In this document: positions 42,288 through 50,283 of the stretch, one piece after another
How the letters are laid out: the number at the start of each line of letters is the position of its first letter
How positions within the stretch are numbered: position 1 is the first letter of the stretch
Assembly (NCBI RefSeq): GCF_000519305.1
Contig: NZ_KI912610.1
Span: 466,862 to 530,861, forward strand
Direction: 5' to 3'
DNA: 64,000 nt
Origin: Mesorhizobium ciceri WSM4083
GTDB taxonomy: Bacteria; Pseudomonadota; Alphaproteobacteria; Rhizobiales; Rhizobiaceae
Position numbers and translations under genes: made by a program
Notes under the pieces: generated by a model
The model's database searches: none
Seen by the model: the letters and a program-made list of their open reading frames with translations, nothing else
What the model was told of the DNA's origin: nothing

Positions 42288-43235
42288 ATGGCTGAAGCCG
42301 AGAACACGATGGCGATCGCGGCCAAGGCGGCCGCGAAGCGCAAGATCGCCAATCTCGCCTTCTGGTCGATTATCGTCGCCTTTGTCGTGCTCGCGCTGAA
42401 AGCTGCCGCCTGGTACGTTACCGGCTCTGTCGCGCTCTATTCGGACGCGCTGGAATCGATCGTCAACGTCATCGCCTCGGTCGCCGCCTTCTGGGCGATC
42501 CAGGTCAGCCACAAGCCGGCCGACCAGGATCATCCTTTCGGCCATCACAAGGCCGAGTATTTCTCGGCAGTGCTGGAAGGCGTGCTGATCGTGCTTGCCG
42601 CGCTCTTGATCCTCAACGAGGTCTGGCGCTCCTGGCAGACCCCTTCACCCTTGGAACAGCCTTGGGAAGGTCTTGCGGTCAACGGCGTTGCCACGGTCAT
42701 CAATGCCTTCTGGGCCTGGACGCTGATCCGCGCCGGCAGGGCTGAGAAATCACCGGCACTGGTCGCCGACGGCAACCACATCATGACCGACGTGGTCACC
42801 TCGATCGGCGTCTTCGGCGGCCTGGTCGGAGCGATCCTGACCGGCTGGCAGATCCTTGACCCCGCACTTGCCGTCCTCGTGGCGCTGAACATCCTGTGGC
42901 AGGGCTGGCATGTCATAGGCTCGTCGATGAACGGCCTGATGGACCGCGCCGTCGACACCCAGGAACACATGCGCATCCGTGACGTCATCTCGGCCAATTG
43001 CAAGGGCGCGCTCGAGGTTCACGACCTCAAGACGCGCATCGCCGGCCGCGCCACCTTCATCGAGTTTCATCTGGTCGTCGACGCCGACATGTCGGTCGGC
43101 GCCAGCCACGTCATCTGCGACCGCATCGAGGACGCGCTGAAAGCCGAAATCCCCTCGGTACGCGTCACCATCCATGTCGAGCCCGACGACGAGGCCAAGC
43201 TGCCCAAGGGCACGACGGCCGTGCCGTTTGCGTGA
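42288..43235 (+). CDS. Cation diffusion facilitator (CDF) transporter
   Basis: A 315-residue metal exporter with six predicted helices, starting five bases after trpE(G). Metal-site residues are visible in helix 2 (YSDALESIVNV, Asp with Glu in place of the usual second Asp) and helix 5 (HIMTDVVTS, His and Asp). The HPFGHHKAEYFSA loop is rich in His. A C-terminal CDF domain (VHDLKTR, FIEFHLVVD) completes it. Family members export Zn, Fe, Mn or Co; the metal is not determined here. Transcription from the trp promoter is likely. Confidence 0.92.
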   Translation: MAEAENTMAIAAKAAAKRKIANLAFWSIIVAFVVLALKAAAWYVTGSVALYSDALESIVNVIASVAAFWAIQVSHKPADQDHPFGHHKAEYFSAVLEGVLIVLAALLILNEVWRSWQTPSPLEQPWEGLAVNGVATVINAFWAWTLIRAGRAEKSPALVADGNHIMTDVVTSIGVFGGLVGAILTGWQILDPALAVLVALNILWQGWHVIGSSMNGLMDRAVDTQEHMRIRDVISANCKGALEVHDLKTRIAGRATFIEFHLVVDADMSVGASHVICDRIEDALKAEIPSVRVTIHVEPDDEAKLPKGTTAVPFA

Positions 43236-43242
43236 GGTCAGT

Positions 43243-43629
43243 TCACCAGGTCTGGATTGAGAGGTCCTTGACTCGCTCGAATTCCCGTACATTACGGGTA
43301 ATCAGGCTGAGGTTTCGAGCACGCGCCTGCCCGCCGATCAAGGCATCGTAGGGACCAATCGGAGTCCCTAACGTCGCTAGCGTTGCCCGAATCTCGCCGG
43401 CATGTCTCGCGTCTTCCCGGTCGAATTCGAGCATCGGGAATTTCAGAGCTTCGATGCTTGCCAAGTTTTCGGCCCTTCGCCGGCTCTTTTCAGCGCCATA
43501 GTATAATTCGTGCAAGACAATCGCCGATAGCGCAAAGTCCTGCGGTCTGTGCCGTTTCAGCAGCGCCAGCAGTCCGTCATCGAGCTTTATGAGCGCGATG
43601 ACGGCATTGGTGTCGAGCAGATAGATCAC
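43243..43629 (-). CDS. vapC: VapC-family toxin (PIN-domain ribonuclease)
   Basis: A 128-residue PIN-domain protein. The acidic Mg-binding residues are Asp6 (YLLDTNAVI), the Glu of LHELYYGAEKS, Asp94-region (GPYDALIGGQARARN) and nearby acids. FitB/VapC toxins cleave RNA, often tRNA-fMet. It overlaps the antitoxin gene by four bases, the usual toxin-antitoxin layout with antitoxin first. Convergent with the CDF gene. Confidence 0.92.
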   Translation of the reverse strand: MIYLLDTNAVIALIKLDDGLLALLKRHRPQDFALSAIVLHELYYGAEKSRRRAENLASIEALKFPMLEFDREDARHAGEIRATLATLGTPIGPYDALIGGQARARNLSLITRNVREFERVKDLSIQTW

Positions 43630-43874
43630 TTGAAAACGTCATCCAATGCAGGTCGATCCTGCTGGTCGTGATGTTCGAGCGCTGCCTCGACGAAATCGTC
43701 ATCAACTGTTCCGACCAATTGGTCTAGCCACGCCCAGTCCTGCGCAAGCGGTTCCAGAATGACGGTTTGCCCGTGACGGCGGATCGAAACCTCATCTGTT
43801 TCGAAACGGAACTCCTTGGGCAGACGCACAGCTTGTGACCGGCCCGACCAGAACACTTTCGCCTTGTCCATCAT
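43626..43874 (-). CDS. vapB: VapB-family antitoxin (AbrB-like)
   Basis: An 82-residue antitoxin. The N-terminal AbrB/SpoVT swapped-hairpin domain (AKVFWSGRSQAVRLPKEFRFETDEVSIRRHGQTVIL region) binds DNA. The acidic C-terminus (GTVDDDFVEAALEHH) probably wraps the toxin. The start at 43874 or the adjacent ATG at 43871 are both possible. A GATATA/TATATC inverted repeat lies just upstream, the probable autoregulatory operator. Confidence 0.92.
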   Translation of the reverse strand: MMDKAKVFWSGRSQAVRLPKEFRFETDEVSIRRHGQTVILEPLAQDWAWLDQLVGTVDDDFVEAALEHHDQQDRPALDDVFK

Positions 43875-43889
43875 GCTATCCTCAAATGA

Positions 43890-43908
43890 GATATAGCAAA
43901 GATATATC
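43890..43908. promoter_or_regulatory. Probable VapBC operator
   Basis: GATATA (43890-43895) and TATATC (43903-43908) form an inverted repeat with a seven-base spacer, 16 bases before the antitoxin start. It would overlap the -10 of the leftward promoter. Confidence 0.5.
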
Positions 43909-43937
43909 CCTTCACGGCGACATAGACAAGTCCGAGC

Positions 43938-45056
43938 TCAAGGCGAGCAGGCCGATTGCGGCATCGGCTGCAGCCGATAGACCTTGTCGTCCGATTTCGT
44001 TTTGCCGTCGGCGGCCTTCGAACACAGGTCGACGATCGCAAGCGCGCTGTTGGGATTGGCCAGCATCATCGTACCATTGGCGCCACGCTTGAGGAAAATC
44101 TCCTTCTGCGCGATGTCGCAGGAGAAATCGCTCATCTTCGAACTGGCCGCACAGCGCCACTGGTCGGCTTCGCCCTGGCAGGAATAGGTCTGCGTCACCT
44201 CAGCCGATTTCTGCCGTGTGGTGACGGTAACGGCAATGTCGGCGCCGTCTGGCCAGTTGGCGGCGCCACCGCCCGAGGCGAAGGATGCCAGCTCTATCTT
44301 GCCGCGGAAAACCCGGATCGACTGGGTGAGTTGATCGGGGTGCGAGCCGAGATGCGCTGCATCGTAGTCGCGCCCATAGCAGAACGCCTGGTCCGGCTTC
44401 AGCCGCTCGCGCAGTGGCGGGCCTAGCGCAGGGTCGACCGGATCGATGCGCGCGAACTCCGCCTTGCAGGTCCCCGCTGGGATCGGGTCGAGGCGAAAAT
44501 TGTCGTCATCCTTGCCGAGCGCCTGCCTGCTATATTCCGCTGCGCCAAGCTCCTCTTCCGATCCGGCATCGAGATAGATGTCGGGCTGCAGATCCGAGAG
44601 GAACAGCCGACCCTTGTCGTCGACCTTCAGCGACGCAAGCGTCCGGTCGCATTCCATGCCGCAATGGATCGGGCCCGTCTGGCCGTCCTCGGACGCATGA
44701 TTGCACCAGCCGCCGGCCCATTCCGGCGACTTGGCGCCGCGCACGGTGGTGGCGATGAAGGCATTGTAGGACGTGTCGGAATTCGCGGTCGGCTCCTCGT
44801 TCGGGCGGCTGACCGGATCATGGCCGTAGTAGAAGAAGATCCGCGCCACCTTCTGCTTCGGGTGCGCCTTGAGATGCGCCGCATCGTAGACACGGCCGAA
44901 ACAGGCGTCGGCACCGTTGGGGCTGAGTTCGGTGAGCTTCAGCGCATCATCGGCGGAGGCCGATCCGGCAAGCACGCCAAGCAGCGCCGCGCCAAACCCG
45001 GCGCCGGCAACCGTCTTCCATTCCCCTGCCCTGAACGCCCATTCCTTCAACGCCAT
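43938..45056 (-). CDS. Exported protein with an internal duplication, unknown
   Basis: A 372-residue protein with a signal peptide (cleavage likely after ASA, residue about 35). Two copies of the motif GRxYDAAHLxxHPxQ are visible, at residues 54-68 and 228-242. Each begins a repeat of about 170 residues with cysteines (CFGR, CYGR), so the protein is a tandem duplication. Other cysteines (WCNH, CGMECD, CKAEF, YSCQG, WRCAAS, FSCDI) suggest several disulfides. No family is recognised. GGAGGAGAGA precedes the ATG at 45056. Divergent from the DsrE gene. Confidence 0.75.
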   Translation of the reverse strand: MALKEWAFRAGEWKTVAGAGFGAALLGVLAGSASADDALKLTELSPNGADACFGRVYDAAHLKAHPKQKVARIFFYYGHDPVSRPNEEPTANSDTSYNAFIATTVRGAKSPEWAGGWCNHASEDGQTGPIHCGMECDRTLASLKVDDKGRLFLSDLQPDIYLDAGSEEELGAAEYSRQALGKDDDNFRLDPIPAGTCKAEFARIDPVDPALGPPLRERLKPDQAFCYGRDYDAAHLGSHPDQLTQSIRVFRGKIELASFASGGGAANWPDGADIAVTVTTRQKSAEVTQTYSCQGEADQWRCAASSKMSDFSCDIAQKEIFLKRGANGTMMLANPNSALAIVDLCSKAADGKTKSDDKVYRLQPMPQSACSP

Positions 45057-45158
45057 GTGATCTCTCCTCCGCATCGACAGGACGCAACGTCAATTTATGC
45101 TAGTATTGCGGCCGCAGCCACGCAATTCGCGGCGGGCCGCCAAGCGGAGGAGGATGCC

Positions 45159-45596
45159 ATGCGCCGGCGCGATATGTTCCGCGCGGTTCTTGCCGGAACC
45201 GGAACGCTTCTCGGTTTGCGGGCAGCACAGGCAGCCGCCACCGAGCCCGCAAGGCAAAAAGTCGCCTACCACTTGAGCGACACCGACAAGGTCAATTTCG
45301 TGCTCGGCAACATCAAGAACCACTATGAGGGCACCGGCGGCAATGTCGACATCGTGCTGGTCGTGCATGGTCCCGCGCTCGCGGCCTTCAAGTCGAAAGG
45401 CATATCGGCCGCGATTTCCGGGCGCTTCGCCGGCCTGGTGCAGCAGGGGCTGGAACCCCATGCCTGCGCCAACACCATGCAAGGCATGGATATTTCGCTC
45501 CCCGACCTGCTTGCGGGGTTCCATGCAGCCGACAAGGGCGGCGTCGTCAAGCTCGCCGAACTGCAAGGCCGGGGTTACGCCTATCTGCGCCCGTAG
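45159..45596 (+). CDS. DsrE-family protein with a twin-arginine-like signal
   Basis: A 145-residue protein. It begins MRRRDMFRAVLAGTGTLLGLRAAQAAA, a Tat-like signal peptide. The mature domain reads KVAYHLSDTDKVNFVLGNIKNHYE and DIVLVVHGPALAAF, typical of the DsrE/DsrF-like (peroxiredoxin-like) fold. It has one cysteine (HACANTMQG). Known members carry sulfur or bind small molecules; exported versions are annotated without a role. GGAGGAGG precedes the ATG at 45159. Divergent from the duplicated exported protein, 102 bases apart. Confidence 0.82.
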   Translation: MRRRDMFRAVLAGTGTLLGLRAAQAAATEPARQKVAYHLSDTDKVNFVLGNIKNHYEGTGGNVDIVLVVHGPALAAFKSKGISAAISGRFAGLVQQGLEPHACANTMQGMDISLPDLLAGFHAADKGGVVKLAELQGRGYAYLRP

Positions 45597-45658
45597 AGCA
45601 GTTTGTTTGACGCAAATTCCCCAAGGGAAAGCGCTCACACTTTTCGTTGAATTGCTCC
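45595..45658. repeat. Dispersed intergenic palindrome, copy 3
   Basis: Arms GAGCA (45596 region) and TTGCTC (45652-45657) with GGGAAAGCGCTCACAC inside, the same layout as copies at 2306 and 20661. It starts at the DsrE stop codon. Confidence 0.5.
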
Positions 45659-45722
45659 AAGGCTTGAACACCGGGGTGGCAAGGGCCTACGAAGGGCAGG
45701 CAGACATCCCGGAGGAAGAACC

Positions 45723-46502
45723 GTGCCAGCCACCACACTCAGCATACCCGATCTTGCCGGCAAGGCAGTACTGGTTACCGGTGCATCGACCGGCATCGGG
45801 GCGGCGCTCGCGCTGGCCTATGCAGCGCAGAAATGCAAGGTGGCGCTGCACTACAATTCAAGTCAAGACGCCGCCGAGAAGCTCGGCCTGACGATTGCCG
45901 ACAAGGGCGGCGAGGTGTTTCTCGTCCAGGGCGATTTCTCCGTTGCCGCCGATGTAGAGCGCGTCGTCGGGGACAGCGCGCAGTATTTCGGCCGCCTCGA
46001 CGGACTGGTCAACAATGCCGGCGGCATGCTTGGCCGCATTCCCTATGCCGAGCAGACCGAGGCGCATTACGACGCTGTGATGGACCTCAACGCCCGTTCG
46101 GTGCTGACCGCTTCGCGCAAGGCTATCCCGTGGCTGAAGAAACAGGGCGGCTTCATCGTCAACACCTCTTCGATCGCCGCCCGCAATGGCGCCGGCGGCG
46201 GCGCCGGACTTTACGGCTCGGCCAAGGCCTTCGTCTCCAATGTGACGCGCGGCATGGCCAAGGAGTTGATCGGCTTTGGCATCCGCGTCAACGCGGTGGC
46301 GCCCGGCACCATTCTCACCCCGTTCCACGAGCGCTATTCGACCGACGAGCAGATGAAGGGCATGGTCGCCACCATTCCGCAGGGGCGCGCCGGCACGGCG
46401 CAGGATTGCGTCGGCGCCTATCTGTTCCTCTCCTCCGACCTTCTCAGCGGCTACATCACCGGCCAGGTGATCGAGGTGAATGGCGGCCAGTTGATGCCTT
46501 GA
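45723..46502 (+). CDS. Short-chain dehydrogenase/reductase
   Basis: A 259-residue classical SDR. Cofactor motif TGASTGIG (19-26), NNAGG, catalytic Ser of NTSSIAA, and the active-site Tyr/Lys in GLYGSAKAF (YxxxK). The C-terminus GGQLMP is usual. The Tyr-x-x-x-Lys spacing is intact, so it is probably active. Substrate unknown; relatives reduce sugars or acyl carriers. GTG start with GGAGGAAG upstream. Followed by the ABM gene. Confidence 0.92.
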   Translation: MPATTLSIPDLAGKAVLVTGASTGIGAALALAYAAQKCKVALHYNSSQDAAEKLGLTIADKGGEVFLVQGDFSVAADVERVVGDSAQYFGRLDGLVNNAGGMLGRIPYAEQTEAHYDAVMDLNARSVLTASRKAIPWLKKQGGFIVNTSSIAARNGAGGGAGLYGSAKAFVSNVTRGMAKELIGFGIRVNAVAPGTILTPFHERYSTDEQMKGMVATIPQGRAGTAQDCVGAYLFLSSDLLSGYITGQVIEVNGGQLMP

Positions 46503-46564
46503 ACGGCTATCGGCATACTGGCGGTCTGCACGCTCTTGTCGAAACCTCAAAGGGAGACAGCGGA

Positions 46565-46873
46565 ATGTACGGACTGATCGGCAAGATGCGGGCGGCGCGC
46601 GGCCAGCGCGACGCGGTCATGGACCTTCTGCGCGACAGTACAGGCGCCCTGCCAGGCTGCCTGAGTTACATCATCGCGCGCGACCCCGCCGATGCCGACG
46701 CGATCTGGGTCACCGAAGTGTGGACCGACGCCGAAAGTCACAAGGCCTCGCTGCAGCTTCCCGAAGTCCAGGCGGCGATCGCCAAGGCGCGGCCGTTCAT
46801 CGCCGGCTTTGAGTTTCAGGTCGAGACCCACCCCGTCGGCGGCTTCGGGCTGGCTGACGGCAAGACCGGCTGA
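46565..46873 (+). CDS. ABM-domain putative quinol monooxygenase
   Basis: A 102-residue protein of the antibiotic-biosynthesis-monooxygenase (ABM) fold. Characteristic wording: YGLIGKMRAARGQRDAVMDLL, the CLSYIIARDP strand and the WVTEVWTD strand. Small members such as YgiN oxidise quinols or degrade haem without metal cofactors. GGGAGA precedes the ATG. It follows the SDR gene by 62 bases and may share its transcript. A terminator overlaps its stop codon. Confidence 0.85.
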   Translation: MYGLIGKMRAARGQRDAVMDLLRDSTGALPGCLSYIIARDPADADAIWVTEVWTDAESHKASLQLPEVQAAIAKARPFIAGFEFQVETHPVGGFGLADGKTG

Positions 46874-46890
46874 GGCAGGCAGCCTTTTTT
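46868..46890 (+). terminator. Terminator after the ABM gene
   Basis: GGCTG (46868-46872) and CAGCC (46880-46884) with a seven-base loop, followed by six T (46885-46890). The stem begins within the stop codon. Confidence 0.7.
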
Positions 46891-46938
46891 CGGCAAAGCA
46901 GGGTTCGCATCGTCCCGCTTCAAGTCTAAGACCGAAAC

Positions 46939-48039
46939 ATGGATTCCTCGGCCGAGCAGCCCCCAGACCAGCCCGCCATCGAACGCATGGCGCGGATGCG
47001 CAAGCTCTGGCAATGGCTGGCCCTTCTGATCGTTTCTCTGCTATTTGCCGGTGCGCTGGAACTCGCGGCCCTGCCGGCGGCGCTGCTGATCGGGCCGATG
47101 CTGGCCGCCATCGTCGCCGGCACCAATGGCGCCACGGTGCGCGTCCCGCGTCTTCTGTTCGGCGCCGCCCAGGCGATCGTCGGCTGCCTCGTCGCGGCGT
47201 CGATCTCGGCCGACATCTTTCCAGTCTTCTACAAGGAATGGCCGCTGTTTCTCGGCGTCGTGGTGGCCACCGTCACGGCCTCCAGCCTGCTCGGCTGGCT
47301 GATCAGCCGCTGGCGCATCCTGCCCGGCACCACCGCCGTCTGGGGCTCGTCGCCGGGTGCGGCCACCGCCATGGTGCTGATGGCAGGTGCCTTCGGTGCC
47401 GACCAGCGCCTCGTCGCTTTCATGCAATATCTGCGTGTCATCTTCGTCTCGATGACGGCGGCACTCGTTGCCAAGATGTGGGTCGACACGTCTGGCGTCG
47501 AGATCCCCGCCATCATCTGGTTTCCGCCGATCGATGCCCAAGCCTTCGCCGCCACCATCGGCATCGCGGTCGTAGGCGGCCTGGCGGGAAAGCTGGGCCG
47601 ACTGCCCTCGCCGTTCTTCCTCGGCACCTTTGTCTTCGGCACCGTCGTCCATCTCGGCTTGGGCGTGGAAATGCAATTGCCGCAATGGCTGCTGGCCGTC
47701 AGCTACGCCATGGTCGGCTGGTCGATCGGCCTGAACTTCACAAGGGCGATCCTGCGCCATGCGGCGCGCGCGTTGCCGCAGATCATCGCCTCGATCGTGG
47801 CCTTGATCGCCTTTTGCGGCGGCCTTGCCTTCATGATCAGCCATCTCCTGGGCATCGATCCGCTGACCGCCTATTTGGCGACCAGCCCCGGCGGCATGGA
47901 CAGCATCGCCATCATCGCCGCCGCAGCTCAGAACGTCGACATCTCTTTCGTCATGGCCCTGCAATCGGCACGCTTCCTGATCGTGCTGCTGATCGGCCCG
48001 AGCGTCGCGCGGCTGGTGGCGAGAAGCGTCAGGCAATAG
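46939..48039 (+). CDS. AbrB-type membrane protein (putative ammonia-monooxygenase-like)
   Basis: A 366-residue polytopic membrane protein with about ten helices. The ALLIGPMLAAIVAGTNGA start and repeated SPGG/SSPGAA segments match the AbrB family of Pfam (not the transcription factor AbrB), named for a weak similarity to ammonia monooxygenase and of unproven function. The two similar halves (WGSSPGAATAMVL and LATSPGGMDSIAI) reflect an internal duplication. It stands after the ABM terminator; no partner gene is obvious. Confidence 0.85.
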   Translation: MDSSAEQPPDQPAIERMARMRKLWQWLALLIVSLLFAGALELAALPAALLIGPMLAAIVAGTNGATVRVPRLLFGAAQAIVGCLVAASISADIFPVFYKEWPLFLGVVVATVTASSLLGWLISRWRILPGTTAVWGSSPGAATAMVLMAGAFGADQRLVAFMQYLRVIFVSMTAALVAKMWVDTSGVEIPAIIWFPPIDAQAFAATIGIAVVGGLAGKLGRLPSPFFLGTFVFGTVVHLGLGVEMQLPQWLLAVSYAMVGWSIGLNFTRAILRHAARALPQIIASIVALIAFCGGLAFMISHLLGIDPLTAYLATSPGGMDSIAIIAAAAQNVDISFVMALQSARFLIVLLIGPSVARLVARSVRQ

Positions 48040-48046
48040 GCAGCGA

Positions 48047-49126
48047 CTAGTCCTCGCCGCCCTCGCCCACGCTGTGCGCGTCCCGGCGCCAGTAGGCCGT
48101 AACCAGGTGGCGGTCGCGCGGCAGGCCCCACTGTTTACGCACGATCTTGCGGATCTCCCGGAAATCGCCGAATTCGCAACTGGCCCAGACGTACAGGCCG
48201 TCGGCAAGCGCCATGTGATTGCGCTCACGCAAGGCGGTCGACAATAGGCCCGCGGTGCCGGCCTCGAGGCCGCGCCGGTAGAGCCAGGTGATGTCGATAT
48301 TGTCCCCTTGCGCCAGCGCCATTCGGTCGTCCGGGCCATCGACCTCGATCAGCGCCTCGGCGCGGGTTGACGGCGGCAAATGCTCCAAAATCCGGCCAAT
48401 GGCGGGCAGTGCGGTGTCGTCGCCGAGCAGAAGCAGGGTCTGCGCCACCGGGGCGTCGCCGCCGCCGGGTCCGATCATGCCGATCACGTCTCCTGCCTGT
48501 GCGCCTTGCGCGAAGGCGGCGGCGGGCGTTTCCTGGCCTGGATGCAGCACGAAATCGACGTCGAGCCAGCCGCTTGCGGCATCCAGCGCCCGGATCGTGT
48601 AGACCCGCACGGCAAGCGCATCGTCGCCAGAAGGCCAGACGATCAAGCCGTCAGCGCCCATCATCGGCCAAACCAGCCGGCGGCCAGGCGGCGGCAGCAG
48701 CAGCCGCATGTGCAGGCCGCCATGGGTAAATCGGCCGAGATCCTTGCCGGCGAAGCGCAGACGCTGCATGTGCGCCGAAATCCGCGTCGACGACATCACC
48801 GTGATCTCGCGGAAGAAGACCGGCGTGCCGGCGTCAACGCCGTCGCCTTGCCAATGAATGCCCCTGGTCGTGCCGAGATGTTCGGCGACATGGCCGGCAA
48901 CCGTCATCTTCATGTAGGACAGGCAGGTTTCGTCGGTCGCCGCGACGCGGATCAGCACGCTTTCGTCATTGAGCGTAGCGCTCAACGAACCATAGTAGAG
49001 GCGAAGCTCCCATTGGTCGGCGACGCCGGTGTCGATCTCGAATTCGCTGTGCTCGGCGCGCAGCCGGTCCATCACCGACCTGATCGCCGCGTCGCTGATC
49101 CGGGTTTGCGCGCTCAATTGGTCCAT
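48047..49126 (-). CDS. Siderophore-interacting protein (SIP) with N-terminal DUF2218
   Basis: A 359-residue protein. The first about 95 residues match DUF2218 (the EFEIDTGVADQWELRLYYGS region). The rest is a ferric-siderophore reductase: FAD-binding RxYTIR-type segment (VRVYTIRALD), GPGGG, LLLGDDTALPAIGRIL and the C-terminal CEFGDFREIRKIVRKQWG. It releases iron from siderophores by reduction. A TGA-N9-TCA box lies upstream at 49218. The upstream LysR gene, same strand, is 125 bases away. Confidence 0.9.
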   Translation of the reverse strand: MDQLSAQTRISDAAIRSVMDRLRAEHSEFEIDTGVADQWELRLYYGSLSATLNDESVLIRVAATDETCLSYMKMTVAGHVAEHLGTTRGIHWQGDGVDAGTPVFFREITVMSSTRISAHMQRLRFAGKDLGRFTHGGLHMRLLLPPPGRRLVWPMMGADGLIVWPSGDDALAVRVYTIRALDAASGWLDVDFVLHPGQETPAAAFAQGAQAGDVIGMIGPGGGDAPVAQTLLLLGDDTALPAIGRILEHLPPSTRAEALIEVDGPDDRMALAQGDNIDITWLYRRGLEAGTAGLLSTALRERNHMALADGLYVWASCEFGDFREIRKIVRKQWGLPRDRHLVTAYWRRDAHSVGEGGED

Positions 49127-49217
49127 CGCTCAGCCTTTCGCAACAGTTCGGGGCAAGCGCCGCAACGCCACCGCTGTCAGCGACATGCCACAGCCGCTGC
49201 GGCGTTTCCACATAAAC

Positions 49218-49232
49218 TTGATCATAAAGGTC
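49218..49232. promoter_or_regulatory. Possible iron-responsive (RirA-type) box
   Basis: TGA (49218-49220), nine bases, TCA (49230-49232), the core of the Rhizobiales iron-Rhodo box bound by RirA. It sits 92 bases before the siderophore-interacting gene. The short core occurs by chance about once per 4 kb, so context is the main support. Confidence 0.45.
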
Positions 49233-49251
49233 ATATTTAGGCGGCGAATGC

Positions 49252-50136
49252 CTACCGCGCTGCAAGGCGTTCGGGAAGGAAATCGACGAACACGCGCACC
49301 TTTGGCGACAGATGGCGATTGGAGGGCCACAGCATCCGGAACTGGCCACGGCCGTCGACATGATCATCGAGGACGGTGCGCAGCCTGTCTTCGTGCAGCG
49401 CCTCATGCACCAGGAAATCCGGCATGCAGGCGATACCGAGCCCGGCGAGCGTAGCGCCCTTCAAGGCTTCCATGTTGTTGCAGGTCAGCATCGAGCGTAT
49501 CTGCGGTTCGGCGCTTCCGGTTATGAATGGCCACTCCAGCAGCCTGCCGCTGTTCAGGAAGCGGAAGTTTATGCCGAAATGCCTTATGAGATCAGCCGGC
49601 ACGCTGGGGGCGCCATGGCGGTCCAGGTAGGAGGGCGCCGCGCACAGCAGCATGCGAAAGGGCGCAACGGGTCTCGACACAAGGCGCGAATCCGGCAGCT
49701 CGCCGCTACGGATCGCGACATCGATGCCCTCGTCGATGACGTCGACGATCCGGTCGTTGAAATCGATGTCGAGTTCGATCTCGGGATAGCGGGCCATGAA
49801 CTCCGACAGCACCGGCAGCAGCAGATGATAGGTGACGATCGGGGTGGATATGCGCAGCCGCCCACTCGGTGTTTCCCGTGTCCGCGACAGCATCGCCTCG
49901 GCATCGTCGATGTCGTCGAGGATGCGGCGCACCCGCTCGTTGAACAGCTTGCCCTCTTCCGTCAGGCCAATGCGCCGCGTGCTGCGCTGCAGCAGCCGCA
50001 CGCCGAGTTCCTGCTCGAGCCGGGCGACACTTTTGCCCACAGCGGAAGCCGAGATGCCAAGCGCCCGCCCGGCGGCGACGAAACTGCCGAATTCGGCGGT
50101 GCGGGCGAAGGCCAGGAGCCCGTTGAGACGATCCAT
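49252..50136 (-). CDS. LysR-family transcriptional regulator
   Basis: A 294-residue LysR regulator. The helix-turn-helix is at 5-63 (LLAFARTAEFGSFVAAGRALGISASAVGKSVARLEQ), followed by the co-inducer-binding domain with RLRISTPIV and the LDIDFNDRIVDVIDEGIDVAIRSG block of the CrgA-like subgroup. It is divergent from an MFS gene 147 bases away and most likely controls it. The effector is unknown. The ATG at 50136 is chosen over the open frame to 50190. Confidence 0.92.
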   Translation of the reverse strand: MDRLNGLLAFARTAEFGSFVAAGRALGISASAVGKSVARLEQELGVRLLQRSTRRIGLTEEGKLFNERVRRILDDIDDAEAMLSRTRETPSGRLRISTPIVTYHLLLPVLSEFMARYPEIELDIDFNDRIVDVIDEGIDVAIRSGELPDSRLVSRPVAPFRMLLCAAPSYLDRHGAPSVPADLIRHFGINFRFLNSGRLLEWPFITGSAEPQIRSMLTCNNMEALKGATLAGLGIACMPDFLVHEALHEDRLRTVLDDHVDGRGQFRMLWPSNRHLSPKVRVFVDFLPERLAAR

Positions 50137-50283
50137 CGTGTCATTCCATTCGAGCGTTTTAGTCCGATATACGAGGAGATATAACACCATTTTTCCTGAA
50201 ATGCCGACGACCTATCTTGTCATCACGACCGGCTCCGCAATCGCGCGGCCCACCGGCGAGTGCTGTTTCAGATAGGGAAATCC

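Noticed and set aside
46939..48039. Ammonia monooxygenase
   Set aside because: The AbrB-type family carries this name only by weak historical similarity; the metal-binding residues of true AmoA are not seen.
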